From Anatilimnocola floriformis (GTDB lineage Bacteria > Planctomycetota > Planctomycetia > Pirellulales > Pirellulaceae), in NCBI RefSeq assembly GCF_024256385.1, contig NZ_JAMLFW010000001.1, forward strand, positions 2,232,001 to 2,296,000: a DNA stretch of 64,000 nt, read 5' to 3'. A program made the translations under genes and the position numbers. The notes below the pieces were generated by a model. It was not told the origin of the DNA and did not search any database. It worked only from the letters and a program-made list of their open reading frames with translations. Below, in pieces: positions 52,326-60,698 of this stretch (position 1 is its first letter; each line of letters starts with the position of its first letter).

Positions 52326-55085
52326 ATGTCCCTTCCCACTGCTTCTACCGTTCAACTCATCGCCGAGGCGCGCGACGGCAATCGTGCCGCGCTCGAAACG
52401 TTGCGGGACAGATCGCGCGGACAGTTGCTGGCGAAGCCCGCGAATGACAATGCCAGCGAGCGGGCCGCCGCGATCTTGGCGGTGATCGAGCGGATCGAGC
52501 AGAAGTTTCACGAGTTTCGCGGCGATTCGGAGCCGGAACTGCTCGCCTGGCTGGAACGCCTGATTGCGCGCGAGCTCAAAGGCTCGATCGCTTCGGACGC
52601 GACGCTCGTTGAGCAACGAGCCCAACGGCCGCGCAAGTTGGAAGATACGACGGATCTGGCGGCGCAAACTATGGTCAAGCCGCCGTCGCGCGGCAGTTCT
52701 GACAAGACCGAATCGTCCGACGCCACGCTGGCCCGGCCTGCTGGCGATCGCCCCAATCCGCCAGCGTCGCCGACAATGTCTCCGGCCATGTCGATGCCGC
52801 CGACGGCTGGCGCCGCGCGAGCACCGGCCCGGCAATTCGGCAATTACGATCTCGTCGATACCATCGCCAAGGGGGGCATGGGCATCGTCTACAAGGCGAA
52901 ACATCGCAAGCTCAACCGCATCGTCGCGCTGAAGATGATCCTCTCGGGACAGTTTGCCGATGAACTCGAGGTGCAGCGATTCTACGCCGAAGCCGAAGCA
53001 GCGGCTCGGCTGCGGCATCCCAACATTGTCGGCATTCACGACATCGGCGAGTGCGAAGGGCAGCACTATTTCTCGATGGATTACATCGAGGGCAAAAGTC
53101 TCTCCGATCTGCTCAAGGATCAGGCTCTGCAACCGCGGCATGCGGCCAAGCTCATGGAAGCGATTGCCTCGGCGATGCACTATGCGCACGTCGAGGGCGT
53201 CGTCCATCGCGATTTGAAACCGTCGAATGTGTTGCTCGATGCCAGTGGTTCGCCCCTCATCACCGACTTCGGCCTGGCCAAGCAAGTGCACAGTGGCGGT
53301 GGGCAATCGCAAATGACGATGTCTGGCACCGTCGTCGGCACTCCCAGCTATATGCCGCCCGAACAAGCGGCGGGCAAGATCGAGCTGGTGAATATCCGCA
53401 GCGATGTCTATTCGCTCGGCGCGATTTTGTATGAGTTGCTCAGTGGCCGACCGCCGTTTCGCGGCGCCGGCGTGATGGAAACGCTGCGGCAGGTTCTGGA
53501 GAACGAACCAGTCGCGCTGCGGATTCTCAGCCCGACCATTCCGCGCGACCTCGAAACCATCTGCCACAAGTGCCTGCAAAAGGAGCCCGAAAAACGGTAC
53601 GCCACGGCCAAGGAACTTGCAGATGAACTCGGCCGGTTTCTGCGCGGTGAACCGATTCTCGCGCAACCGATCAGCCCCGTGGCGCGTGGTTGGCGGTGGT
53701 GCAAACGAAATCCCGCCATCGCGGCGGCGTCGGCTGCGGCGCTTTTCGGCCTGATCATCGCGCTCGGCGCGACGACCGTGGGTTACATCCAAACCTCGGC
53801 AGCGCTCGCTGAATCCGAGGAAAGTCGTCGTCAGGCGATGGACGCGGTCAACGATTTGTTCACGCAGGTCAGCGAGAACACGCTCCTTAACAAGCCGGGC
53901 TTGCAACCGTTGCGGAAGGAGTTACTCGGCCGCGCGCTGAATTATTACCAGCGGTTCCTCACGCAGCGGGCCGGTGATCCGCGGGTGCAGGACGAACTGG
54001 CGAGCACGCATTTTCGCATCGGGTTGATTACAGAAGCAGTCGAGTCAACTGAACAGGCTCTGCCGTTGTACGAGACCGCGCGCACGATGCAAGAAAAGCT
54101 CGTCGCTGCCGCGCCGAAAAACCCCGCGCGATTAGAAGCTTACAGCAATACGCTGAATGCTCTCGGAACGGCGCTGGCCGCCAAGAAGCAGCACGCCGAA
54201 GCCCAGAAGATTTTTCGCACGGCGGCGGAAGTTCGCACGACTCTCGCCGAGTTACAACCGAGCAACAGCGAGTATCAACGACTGCTCGCGAACACGTACA
54301 TGAATCTGGGTGTCTCCTTTCGCGGCACGGGCGATCGCAAAACGGCCCGCGAGCAATTCGTGCATGCCCAGCAGATTCGCGAAGCCGCGTTTCAATCGGA
54401 TGCCAAGAACTGGAAGCTGCAGCGCGACATAGGCAAGGGGCACTACGGCCTGGCGAGTCTCGCGCGGCAGGAACAAGACCTCGTACAAGCCAAGGCCGAG
54501 TTCGCTAGCGCGGCTGAGGCGTTTGAATTGGTCGAGCAGCGCGACCCGGTCGATCTTGAGAACCGCCGTTTGCTCTCGGTTTGTTATCGCCTGCTCGGCG
54601 ATCTGGCGAGCATGGAAGATGTCGCCGCGGCCCGGCAGTGGTATGAGAAGGCGCGATCCCGATTGAAACCGCTGGCCGAACAGAATCCGGAAGTCGTCGA
54701 CTATCAGGTGGAACTCGCCGGACTCGAACTGAATCGGGGTTATCTCGACAGCGACGACGGCCAGCGCGCGGCTGCGATCGCGGCTTTCAGCGAAGCCTGC
54801 GCGATCTTGGCGCCGCTCGGTAGTGCGCCTTCTGCACTGCCGCGGCATCGTCGCGATCTGGCCATGGCCTGGCGAGCGCTGGGTTCGGAGCAATCTCAGT
54901 TCGGTCAGCGCGAGATGGGACTCGCGAATTTGCGCAAGGCCCGCGATGAACTCAGCAAACTCATCAAGGACTTTCCAGCAGAAGCGGACTACGCGCAGCA
55001 ACTGCAGGAAGTAAATGAAATCATCGAGATGAACGAAGCTCCGCCGCCGGCTCCCACTCCACCGACGGAATCGCCTCGCAGCTAG
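52326..55085 (+). CDS. Membrane Ser/Thr protein kinase with sigma-like N-terminus and C-terminal TPR region
   Basis: The 919-residue protein opens with a segment (residues about 7-100) that reads like ECF sigma region 2: STVQLIAEARDGNRAALETL, then FHEFRGDSEPELLAWLERLIAREL. The core DPxDxVQ helix is lacking. After a Pro/Ala linker the kinase spans about 173-430 (AKGGMGIVYKAKH, VALKMI, HRDLKPSNVLL, DFGLAKQ, GTPSYMPPEQA). One membrane helix follows (IAAASAAALFGLIIALGATTVGYI). The rest is TPR-like, with repeated Ala/Leu helices and statements such as YQRLLANTYMNLGVSFRGTGD. No ECF sigma gene is adjacent. All catalytic kinase residues are visible. Confidence 0.9.
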   Translation: MSLPTASTVQLIAEARDGNRAALETLRDRSRGQLLAKPANDNASERAAAILAVIERIEQKFHEFRGDSEPELLAWLERLIARELKGSIASDATLVEQRAQRPRKLEDTTDLAAQTMVKPPSRGSSDKTESSDATLARPAGDRPNPPASPTMSPAMSMPPTAGAARAPARQFGNYDLVDTIAKGGMGIVYKAKHRKLNRIVALKMILSGQFADELEVQRFYAEAEAAARLRHPNIVGIHDIGECEGQHYFSMDYIEGKSLSDLLKDQALQPRHAAKLMEAIASAMHYAHVEGVVHRDLKPSNVLLDASGSPLITDFGLAKQVHSGGGQSQMTMSGTVVGTPSYMPPEQAAGKIELVNIRSDVYSLGAILYELLSGRPPFRGAGVMETLRQVLENEPVALRILSPTIPRDLETICHKCLQKEPEKRYATAKELADELGRFLRGEPILAQPISPVARGWRWCKRNPAIAAASAAALFGLIIALGATTVGYIQTSAALAESEESRRQAMDAVNDLFTQVSENTLLNKPGLQPLRKELLGRALNYYQRFLTQRAGDPRVQDELASTHFRIGLITEAVESTEQALPLYETARTMQEKLVAAAPKNPARLEAYSNTLNALGTALAAKKQHAEAQKIFRTAAEVRTTLAELQPSNSEYQRLLANTYMNLGVSFRGTGDRKTAREQFVHAQQIREAAFQSDAKNWKLQRDIGKGHYGLASLARQEQDLVQAKAEFASAAEAFELVEQRDPVDLENRRLLSVCYRLLGDLASMEDVAAARQWYEKARSRLKPLAEQNPEVVDYQVELAGLELNRGYLDSDDGQRAAAIAAFSEACAILAPLGSAPSALPRHRRDLAMAWRALGSEQSQFGQREMGLANLRKARDELSKLIKDFPAEADYAQQLQEVNEIIEMNEAPPPAPTPPTESPRS

Positions 55086-55213
55086 CACTGCATCACGACA
55101 GTTTGTCGGCAAAATCGTTTCAACCCTCAAGTCTCCCCAGGTTGAGGGCTGATAATCGTTACAACCGGTACATCTACCACTGCGCGCAGAGGTCGGTTCA
55201 TCACGAGGTTGCC

Positions 55214-56536
55214 ATGAGTGGAAAACCCATCGCGTACATTGCCTCGCTGCTCGGCTGCAGCCTCGTCGCGGCGTGGACCTTGCCCCTAGCTGCTCAGCAA
55301 CCCACTCCCGCTGCTCGGCAGCTAGCGCGCGAGACAACGGCGGACCTCATCGAAGAAGAAGACGCACCAGAAGACTTCAATGTGTATCCCGCGACCGCAA
55401 TGCAGCCCGCGCCCGCAGCGCCGGCAATGTCCACTCGCGGCGCTGCCGCCGCTCCGTCTCGTAGCAGCGCTCGGCCGGCGATGAATCGCCTCGCCAGCGC
55501 GCCCGATATGTTCGGCGACTTCTTCATGTCGGGGGGCAATCTGAATTTCGGCCGCGCTCAGGGTGTGCCGGGGGCCGAGACCTTTGGCTCGTTCACCGTG
55601 CCGTCAGCGGGCGGCAGTCGCCGCGTGAAGATCGCCGAGAACAACAAGGCCATGCCCAGCGACCGCCTCATCTTTTCCTACAGCCATTTTGAAAACGCCC
55701 TGCAATACACCGAAACGCCGCTGGCCAATCCCGCCGCGGGAGTAACGAGGTCGGTTCCCATCGATCGCTACACCATCGGTATCGAAAAGATGTTCCTCGA
55801 CGGATTGTGGTCATGCGAAGTCCGCATGCCCTTTCAAGGGCAGTTCGATTTTCAAAGCGCCGCGGTCGTCGGCGACGGCGGGCAAGTCGGCAACCTGGCC
55901 GTCATTCTCAAACGGCTATTGGTGGAAGACGAAGACTTTGCCGTCGTGGTCGGTATGGGCATCGACGTTCCCACCGGCAGCGATTTCAAATTCGACGATC
56001 GCAGCACCACGCCTCTCAATCCGACGCGGTTCACCTTTCACAACGATTCGCTCCACCTGCTGCCGTACACCGGCTTTCTCTTCGCCGGTGATGAGCGGCC
56101 GTACTTCATCAATGCCTTTGCGCAGGTCGACGTGGCAACCAACGGCAATCGCGTCGAAGCGGGCCGCGTGAATGGCCCGTCGCGAATCCTCGGCACTTAC
56201 ACTGAGCAGAACCTCATGTTTCTCGACCTCGGTTCGGGCTGGTGGTTGTATCGCGACGGCGGCGGCACGCTGACGAACTTAGCCGCGCTCCTCGAGTTCC
56301 ACTACACCACGTCGCTGCAAGATACCGATGCGATTGCTGCCACCGTTGGTGGTCGGCCGATCGACTACCGCAACAACTTCAACCGCTTCGACATCGTCAA
56401 CCTCACGACGGGTGTTCAGGCCCGCCTGTGGGACAACACGTCGGTCCGCGTCGCCGGCGTCTTCCCACTCGGCTCGCGCGACGATCAGCGATTCTTCGAC
56501 AGTGAACTGCAAGTCCAGATCAACCGGCAGTTTTAA
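55214..56536 (+). CDS. Putative outer-membrane beta-barrel protein
   Basis: ATG 55214 begins a signal peptide (MSGKPIAYIASLLGCSLVAAWTLPLAAQ); the open frame upstream lacks one. A Pro/Ala/Ser-rich stretch follows to about residue 95. The remaining 340 residues alternate polar and hydrophobic positions with many aromatic residues (RLIFSYSHFENALQY, FAVVVGMGIDVPTG, LHLLPYTGFLFAGDERPYFINAFAQVDV, LAALLEFHYTTSL). The chain ends in LQVQINRQF, with a terminal phenylalanine as in BamA-inserted barrels. The family is not recognised by name; the barrel call is an inference from this pattern. It follows the kinase gene by 128 bp. Confidence 0.65.
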   Translation: MSGKPIAYIASLLGCSLVAAWTLPLAAQQPTPAARQLARETTADLIEEEDAPEDFNVYPATAMQPAPAAPAMSTRGAAAAPSRSSARPAMNRLASAPDMFGDFFMSGGNLNFGRAQGVPGAETFGSFTVPSAGGSRRVKIAENNKAMPSDRLIFSYSHFENALQYTETPLANPAAGVTRSVPIDRYTIGIEKMFLDGLWSCEVRMPFQGQFDFQSAAVVGDGGQVGNLAVILKRLLVEDEDFAVVVGMGIDVPTGSDFKFDDRSTTPLNPTRFTFHNDSLHLLPYTGFLFAGDERPYFINAFAQVDVATNGNRVEAGRVNGPSRILGTYTEQNLMFLDLGSGWWLYRDGGGTLTNLAALLEFHYTTSLQDTDAIAATVGGRPIDYRNNFNRFDIVNLTTGVQARLWDNTSVRVAGVFPLGSRDDQRFFDSELQVQINRQF

Positions 56537-56688
56537 AGTCGCCTGTCGCTCCGCAAAAGGACACGCCTTCCAGCGGCAGCAGTTGCAATAATCGGCCACA
56601 TAAGATTGCGTGCTACGTCTCGCGGTTCTAGGCTACGTCGTCGTAGGGCAACATAATTTTGCCAGTTGAGCGGCAGCGAACGCACCGA

Positions 56689-57261
56689 ATGGATGTAGCC
56701 TTGTATATCGCCGATTGGAAGAAGCGACTCACCGCGCTAGCCGATAACCCCGGTTACGTCTTTGTTGATACGCCGCCAGACTTGATCGCGCGTCACTATC
56801 TTCGACTGACAAAGTTTTCTGGCTACACGGAGTGGGAGGTCGCGGCTGTGGAGAAAAAGTTGGACGTCGAATTCCCAGAGATGTTCAGACACTATCTCCT
56901 GGAAATGGGCAAGTCTCCCGGCGATCTGTTTCGCGGCAGCGATCTGGCCGCTACAAGCGAGTTTGAAAACTTCCATGCCAAGGCGAACGCACTGCTGGCC
57001 GAAACCGATCCAGCGCTAAAGCTACCCAGAGATGCGGTCGTGTGGTTGTTTCACCATGACTGCACCTTTGTGTATCTGCACGGCGTGGGCGGCTCGGATG
57101 GACCGACAATGCAGTGGACGGAGACCGAGCGCGAACCTCGCGAGGTCGCGGTCACGTTCGCGGCGATGATTGATGCAGAATTGCGTCTCATGGAAGAAAA
57201 TAACCGTGAGTGGCGTGCGAGAGGTGGCTACTACAAGACGCTGTGCCCAGATGAAGGCTGA
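56689..57261 (+). CDS. SMI1/KNR4-family protein
   Basis: ATG 56689 is preferred over a TTG at 56659; it gives 190 residues. The pattern YTEWEVAAVEKKLDVEFPEMFRHYLLEMGKSPGDLF is the N-terminal SMI1/KNR4 signature (acidic helix, P-x-x-[FY]-x-x-[YF]-L). DAVVWLFHHDCTFVYLHGVGGSDGPTMQW is the second core strand region. Many bacterial members are immunity proteins for polymorphic toxins. No toxin gene is adjacent here, so that role is unproven. There is no signal peptide. Confidence 0.75.
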   Translation: MDVALYIADWKKRLTALADNPGYVFVDTPPDLIARHYLRLTKFSGYTEWEVAAVEKKLDVEFPEMFRHYLLEMGKSPGDLFRGSDLAATSEFENFHAKANALLAETDPALKLPRDAVVWLFHHDCTFVYLHGVGGSDGPTMQWTETEREPREVAVTFAAMIDAELRLMEENNREWRARGGYYKTLCPDEG

Positions 57262-57323
57262 ACGATGCAATTCCCCAGGCCTCTGACACCGGCCCCACAC
57301 CTTTGCTTCATTAACTCACCGAC

Positions 57324-59153
57324 TCATTTGCCATCCAACCTAAACGCCGGATCAAACTTCTCCGGCGGGTTTTCCATCGCTTCGAAAGTTAGTTTCTGCA
57401 GCATCCTCGTCGGGCCATCGTTACTCAGTCCGGCATCGTCGATGGGCCGGATCAGATCCAGAACTGCGGCAAACTCCCCCGCTTCGTAATTGGTGAGAGC
57501 CGGTTCGTACAAAGCTCGTAGCCGTTGCCAGTTGGCGTCGGGAGTGGCTGCGCGCAGTTCGTGCAGCTCCACATTGCTGTCGAGGCCGACGGCGCGCACC
57601 TGGCATACGCGCCGTGTGTTGAATTCCTCGCCCAGCAGTCGTTGTGTCGAACCAGCAACCAGAACTGGAATGCCGAGGTACTTCGTAGCCCCTTCGATGC
57701 GACTCGATACATTCACCGTGTGACCGCGCGGGCCATATTTCAAACGCATCCGACTACCGGCGTTGCCGACTCGCGCCGGACCGGTGTTCACACCCACCCC
57801 GATCTGCAGTGGTTTGCCGAGTCGATCTTGCCACAGTGCGCTGATCAACGGCAGTTCCTGTTGCATCGCTAGCGCAGCCCGGCAAGCTTGCTTCGCATGC
57901 TCGGCCTGATCGAGCGGCGCGTTCCACATCGCGGCCAAGCCGTCGCCGTAGTAGTCGATGATAATGCCACCATGCTTCAGCACTTGCTCGGTCAGTTTGT
58001 CCATCACATCGCCGACGAGTTGAAATGTATCGCGAGCGCCGAGTTGTTCCGAGATCCGCGAGAAGCCGCGTAGGTCCGAAAACAACACCGTGATCTCGCG
58101 CTCGGTTCCTTCCAGCAACTCCGGATTTCGTTCAAGCTCAGCCGCGACCACGGGTGAAGCGAATTGCTCGAAGCGCGCTCGATTGCGAGCCGCTTCGGCT
58201 TCTTTCTCCATACGTGCCAGACCGGCGCTCACCGCGCCGGCGAGCAACTGCACCAGGCGCGCTTCCATCGGCAAGATGCCGGGGCGTTTTGCGCCGGGTT
58301 GAATGCCGCGAGAACCATACACTACGCCGACGATTTCATCGGTTGCATCGAAGACCGGTGAAGCCACCACCGCATCGACATGCGCCAAGCTCGCCGAAGG
58401 GGCCATCTCGGCCAGGCCGCGATAGAAAGTTCGGCGGTCGTTCAGCACTTGATTGAGCACGGCCTGACTGACTCGTGAGAACCGCGAGTTCTCTGCCTCG
58501 TGCATGGCCTTCGTTTCCCAACCCGATCCTTGTTGGGGCGCCCCAGCAGTGTTCCGCCGCACGATCACCATGCCCACGTCGAGCCCGACGAGATCCACCA
58601 CCGCGCGGGCCGTCTCTTGATAAAACTCCGTTGAGCCGGCAGCGGCCTTTTGCACCGAGAGGAGCGTCTCGAACCAGCGCGTCAACGTTTCGGGCGATGG
58701 CGATTCGCCGATGTCGGCGAGGTCGACCGCCACCTCGGCTTTTTTCTCCACTCGAATCGGCCGCGAGATGGTCACGTACGCTTCGTTCGCGTCCGGCAAC
58801 GATGGCGGCACGAGCGTGGCCGCGAGCGCATTCATCGGCTGCGGCGTTTCGGGCAATATTTCAATCTTCGAATAGCCAGCCGTCAGGCGCACGGGCAGCG
58901 CCATGACGCGAACTTCTTTGGGCTGCAGCACGCTCCCATCGGCGAACTCAACCACCTGGCCGAGATTCTCCAATCGCACCTGCCCTGGCCCGGCCACTTC
59001 GACCCGCAACTGATTGCGCGAGACATAGCTATCTTCGATCACAAATCGTGGCACGGTGCCTGATTCGGCGGGCGCGCGACCCAGCTCGAACGGCCCGGTG
59101 CTGTGGGTCCACTTGGCGTTTTGTGATTCATTGGTAATTTGAAAGCGCAGCAT
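57324..59153 (-). CDS. FHA-GAF-class III nucleotidyl cyclase
   Basis: ATG 59153 is chosen over an upstream in-frame codon at 59228 because it directly begins the FHA domain. The 609 residues read: FHA domain (about 5-95; GR at 25-26, SRNQL at 45-49), linker, GAF domain (about 160-315), and a C-terminal cyclase homology domain (352-510). The metal-binding aspartates lie in FSDLRGF (Asp360) and YYGDGLAAMW (Asp404). The purine-specifying position usually Asp in GDTVN reads GHTVN (His478), so nucleotide choice or activity is uncertain. An FHA domain binds phosphothreonine, linking this protein to the kinases of the window. It is divergent from the cytochrome operon. Confidence 0.9.
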   Translation of the reverse strand: MLRFQITNESQNAKWTHSTGPFELGRAPAESGTVPRFVIEDSYVSRNQLRVEVAGPGQVRLENLGQVVEFADGSVLQPKEVRVMALPVRLTAGYSKIEILPETPQPMNALAATLVPPSLPDANEAYVTISRPIRVEKKAEVAVDLADIGESPSPETLTRWFETLLSVQKAAAGSTEFYQETARAVVDLVGLDVGMVIVRRNTAGAPQQGSGWETKAMHEAENSRFSRVSQAVLNQVLNDRRTFYRGLAEMAPSASLAHVDAVVASPVFDATDEIVGVVYGSRGIQPGAKRPGILPMEARLVQLLAGAVSAGLARMEKEAEAARNRARFEQFASPVVAAELERNPELLEGTEREITVLFSDLRGFSRISEQLGARDTFQLVGDVMDKLTEQVLKHGGIIIDYYGDGLAAMWNAPLDQAEHAKQACRAALAMQQELPLISALWQDRLGKPLQIGVGVNTGPARVGNAGSRMRLKYGPRGHTVNVSSRIEGATKYLGIPVLVAGSTQRLLGEEFNTRRVCQVRAVGLDSNVELHELRAATPDANWQRLRALYEPALTNYEAGEFAAVLDLIRPIDDAGLSNDGPTRMLQKLTFEAMENPPEKFDPAFRLDGK

Positions 59154-59307
59154 GCTAAGAAGTATAGCGAAGTTCCGCCCGCTCTCCCTGGGCACTTCCC
59201 GCAAGCTGCTGGGCGAGCTGCGGTGCAATCAGCACAGGCCGTGCAACCGGCAAAATCGTTTATCTACTATCAGGCCGCGGGCGCGCGGGCCGAAACTATC
59301 CGGATGG

Positions 59308-59315
59308 AAGGAGGT
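59308..59315 (+). promoter_or_regulatory. Canonical Shine-Dalgarno deciding the start of the first multiheme gene
   Basis: AAGGAGGT lies nine bases before ATG 59325. It is a perfect anti-Shine-Dalgarno complement and fixes that ATG against in-frame upstream starts at 59139 and 59304. Confidence 0.8.
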
Positions 59316-59324
59316 CTGTCCCGG

Positions 59325-60698
59325 ATGGCAAACTGGCTGCGCTTCGAAATTGCTCTGCTTACGGCACTGACCGTCGCCATCAGCTCGCGCGCTGCCGCCG
59401 GCCAAGAAGCCTTTCGCCCGGTTGGTTCACTCAGTTGCAATAGCACAGCTTGCCACGGCAATGAACCACTCGACATCAAAGTGCCGCGCAAGACGGAGGA
59501 GTTTTCCCGCTGGATGTACGCCGATCCGCATCAGAATGCGGCCCGCACGCTGGCCAGTGAAAAGTATCGCGACATCCTGGTTCGTACGAGCAACCGCGAC
59601 GACAACCAGGCCGATCCGAAAATCCTCGCCCGCTGCGCCAAGTGTCACGATCCGCTCAGCGGCACAGGCGACCACTCGACAGTCAGCGAATTCGGTCACG
59701 GCATTGGCTGCGAATCTTGCCACGGCAATGCCGAGAAATGGCTCGCACGCCATTACGAGCGCGACATCAGCCGGCCGGAACTCGCTGAGCTAGGAATGTT
59801 CGATACCAAAGACTTGCGAACGCGCGGCCAACAATGTGCCAGTTGCCATGTTGGTTCCGCTGATCGCGATATGGACCACGACATGATCGCGGCCGGTCAT
59901 CCGCCGCTACGGTTCGAACTCTCGGCCTATCACGATCTCATTCCGAACAAACATTGGAATGACAACCGCGAACGCTTGGAGAAACGTGACTTCCAAGTGC
60001 AATTGTGGGCTGCTGGGCAAACCGCTGCTGCCACGGCACGAATGGAACTGCTTGCCGCGCGATCGACTCCCGCGAAGCCGAATTGGCCAGAGCTCGCCGA
60101 GTCGAATTGCTTCAGCTGCCACGCCACGATCCGCGGGCAGGGCCAAGGAACGATCAATCGCGTCGGTCGGCCGCAGTGGAGTCCTTGGAATCTCACGTTC
60201 GTGGCTGATAACAGCTCGTTAACGTCGCTGCGAGAGTTATTTCGCAACGATTTCGCGCCGGCGCAGATTCAAACAGCAAAACTTAGTAAAGAGGCTAAGC
60301 AACAACTGCAGGAATCACTCACCAGTCAGGAAGTCACGTCGAGAGCGGCTTTGACGATGGTCACGAAATCGCTCGACTCAAACACCGCCGATTGGGAATC
60401 TCGCTGTCAGCAATATTTGGCTCTCACCGCCGTCGAGCGTGCAGAGCGAGACGAACTGGCCAAGGCCCGCTACTACGCGGTGATCAGCGATGCGGAGTAC
60501 AATCGCCGTTCAGCCGAACAGCGGGAGTTGATCGCTGGGCTCGCGCAAGTTCGCACTTGGCTCGAATTCGAACCGCAGTCGGCAAAGAAGGTGCTCCTCG
60601 ACGAGCCGTTGCGGTTTCAGGAAAAGCGTGCAGAAATCGGCGCCGAGTTGCGGCAGATCACGGATCGACTCCACCAGCAAACGCAAAACCGGAAATGA
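59325..60698 (+). CDS. Exported five-heme cytochrome c
   Basis: The 457-residue protein has a signal peptide (MANWLRFEIALLTALTVAIS...). It carries five heme-attachment motifs: CNSTACH with CX4CH spacing (Cys38-His44), CAKCH (104), CESCH (129), CASCH (171) and CFSCH (262). AAGHPPLRFEL (near 189-199) supplies a histidine likely to be a distal ligand, and further His are in FGHGIG and HDMIAAGH. The C-terminal 190 residues are helical without heme motifs. It resembles cytochrome c554/octaheme-related soluble carriers. It is first in an operon with a second five-heme gene whose start overlaps its stop (ATGA). Confidence 0.9.
   Translation: MANWLRFEIALLTALTVAISSRAAAGQEAFRPVGSLSCNSTACHGNEPLDIKVPRKTEEFSRWMYADPHQNAARTLASEKYRDILVRTSNRDDNQADPKILARCAKCHDPLSGTGDHSTVSEFGHGIGCESCHGNAEKWLARHYERDISRPELAELGMFDTKDLRTRGQQCASCHVGSADRDMDHDMIAAGHPPLRFELSAYHDLIPNKHWNDNRERLEKRDFQVQLWAAGQTAAATARMELLAARSTPAKPNWPELAESNCFSCHATIRGQGQGTINRVGRPQWSPWNLTFVADNSSLTSLRELFRNDFAPAQIQTAKLSKEAKQQLQESLTSQEVTSRAALTMVTKSLDSNTADWESRCQQYLALTAVERAERDELAKARYYAVISDAEYNRRSAEQRELIAGLAQVRTWLEFEPQSAKKVLLDEPLRFQEKRAEIGAELRQITDRLHQQTQNRK

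Noticed and set aside
52251-53906. 551-codon minus-strand frame over the kinase
   Set aside because: Antisense to conserved kinase motifs; Arg/His/Gly-rich shadow translation.
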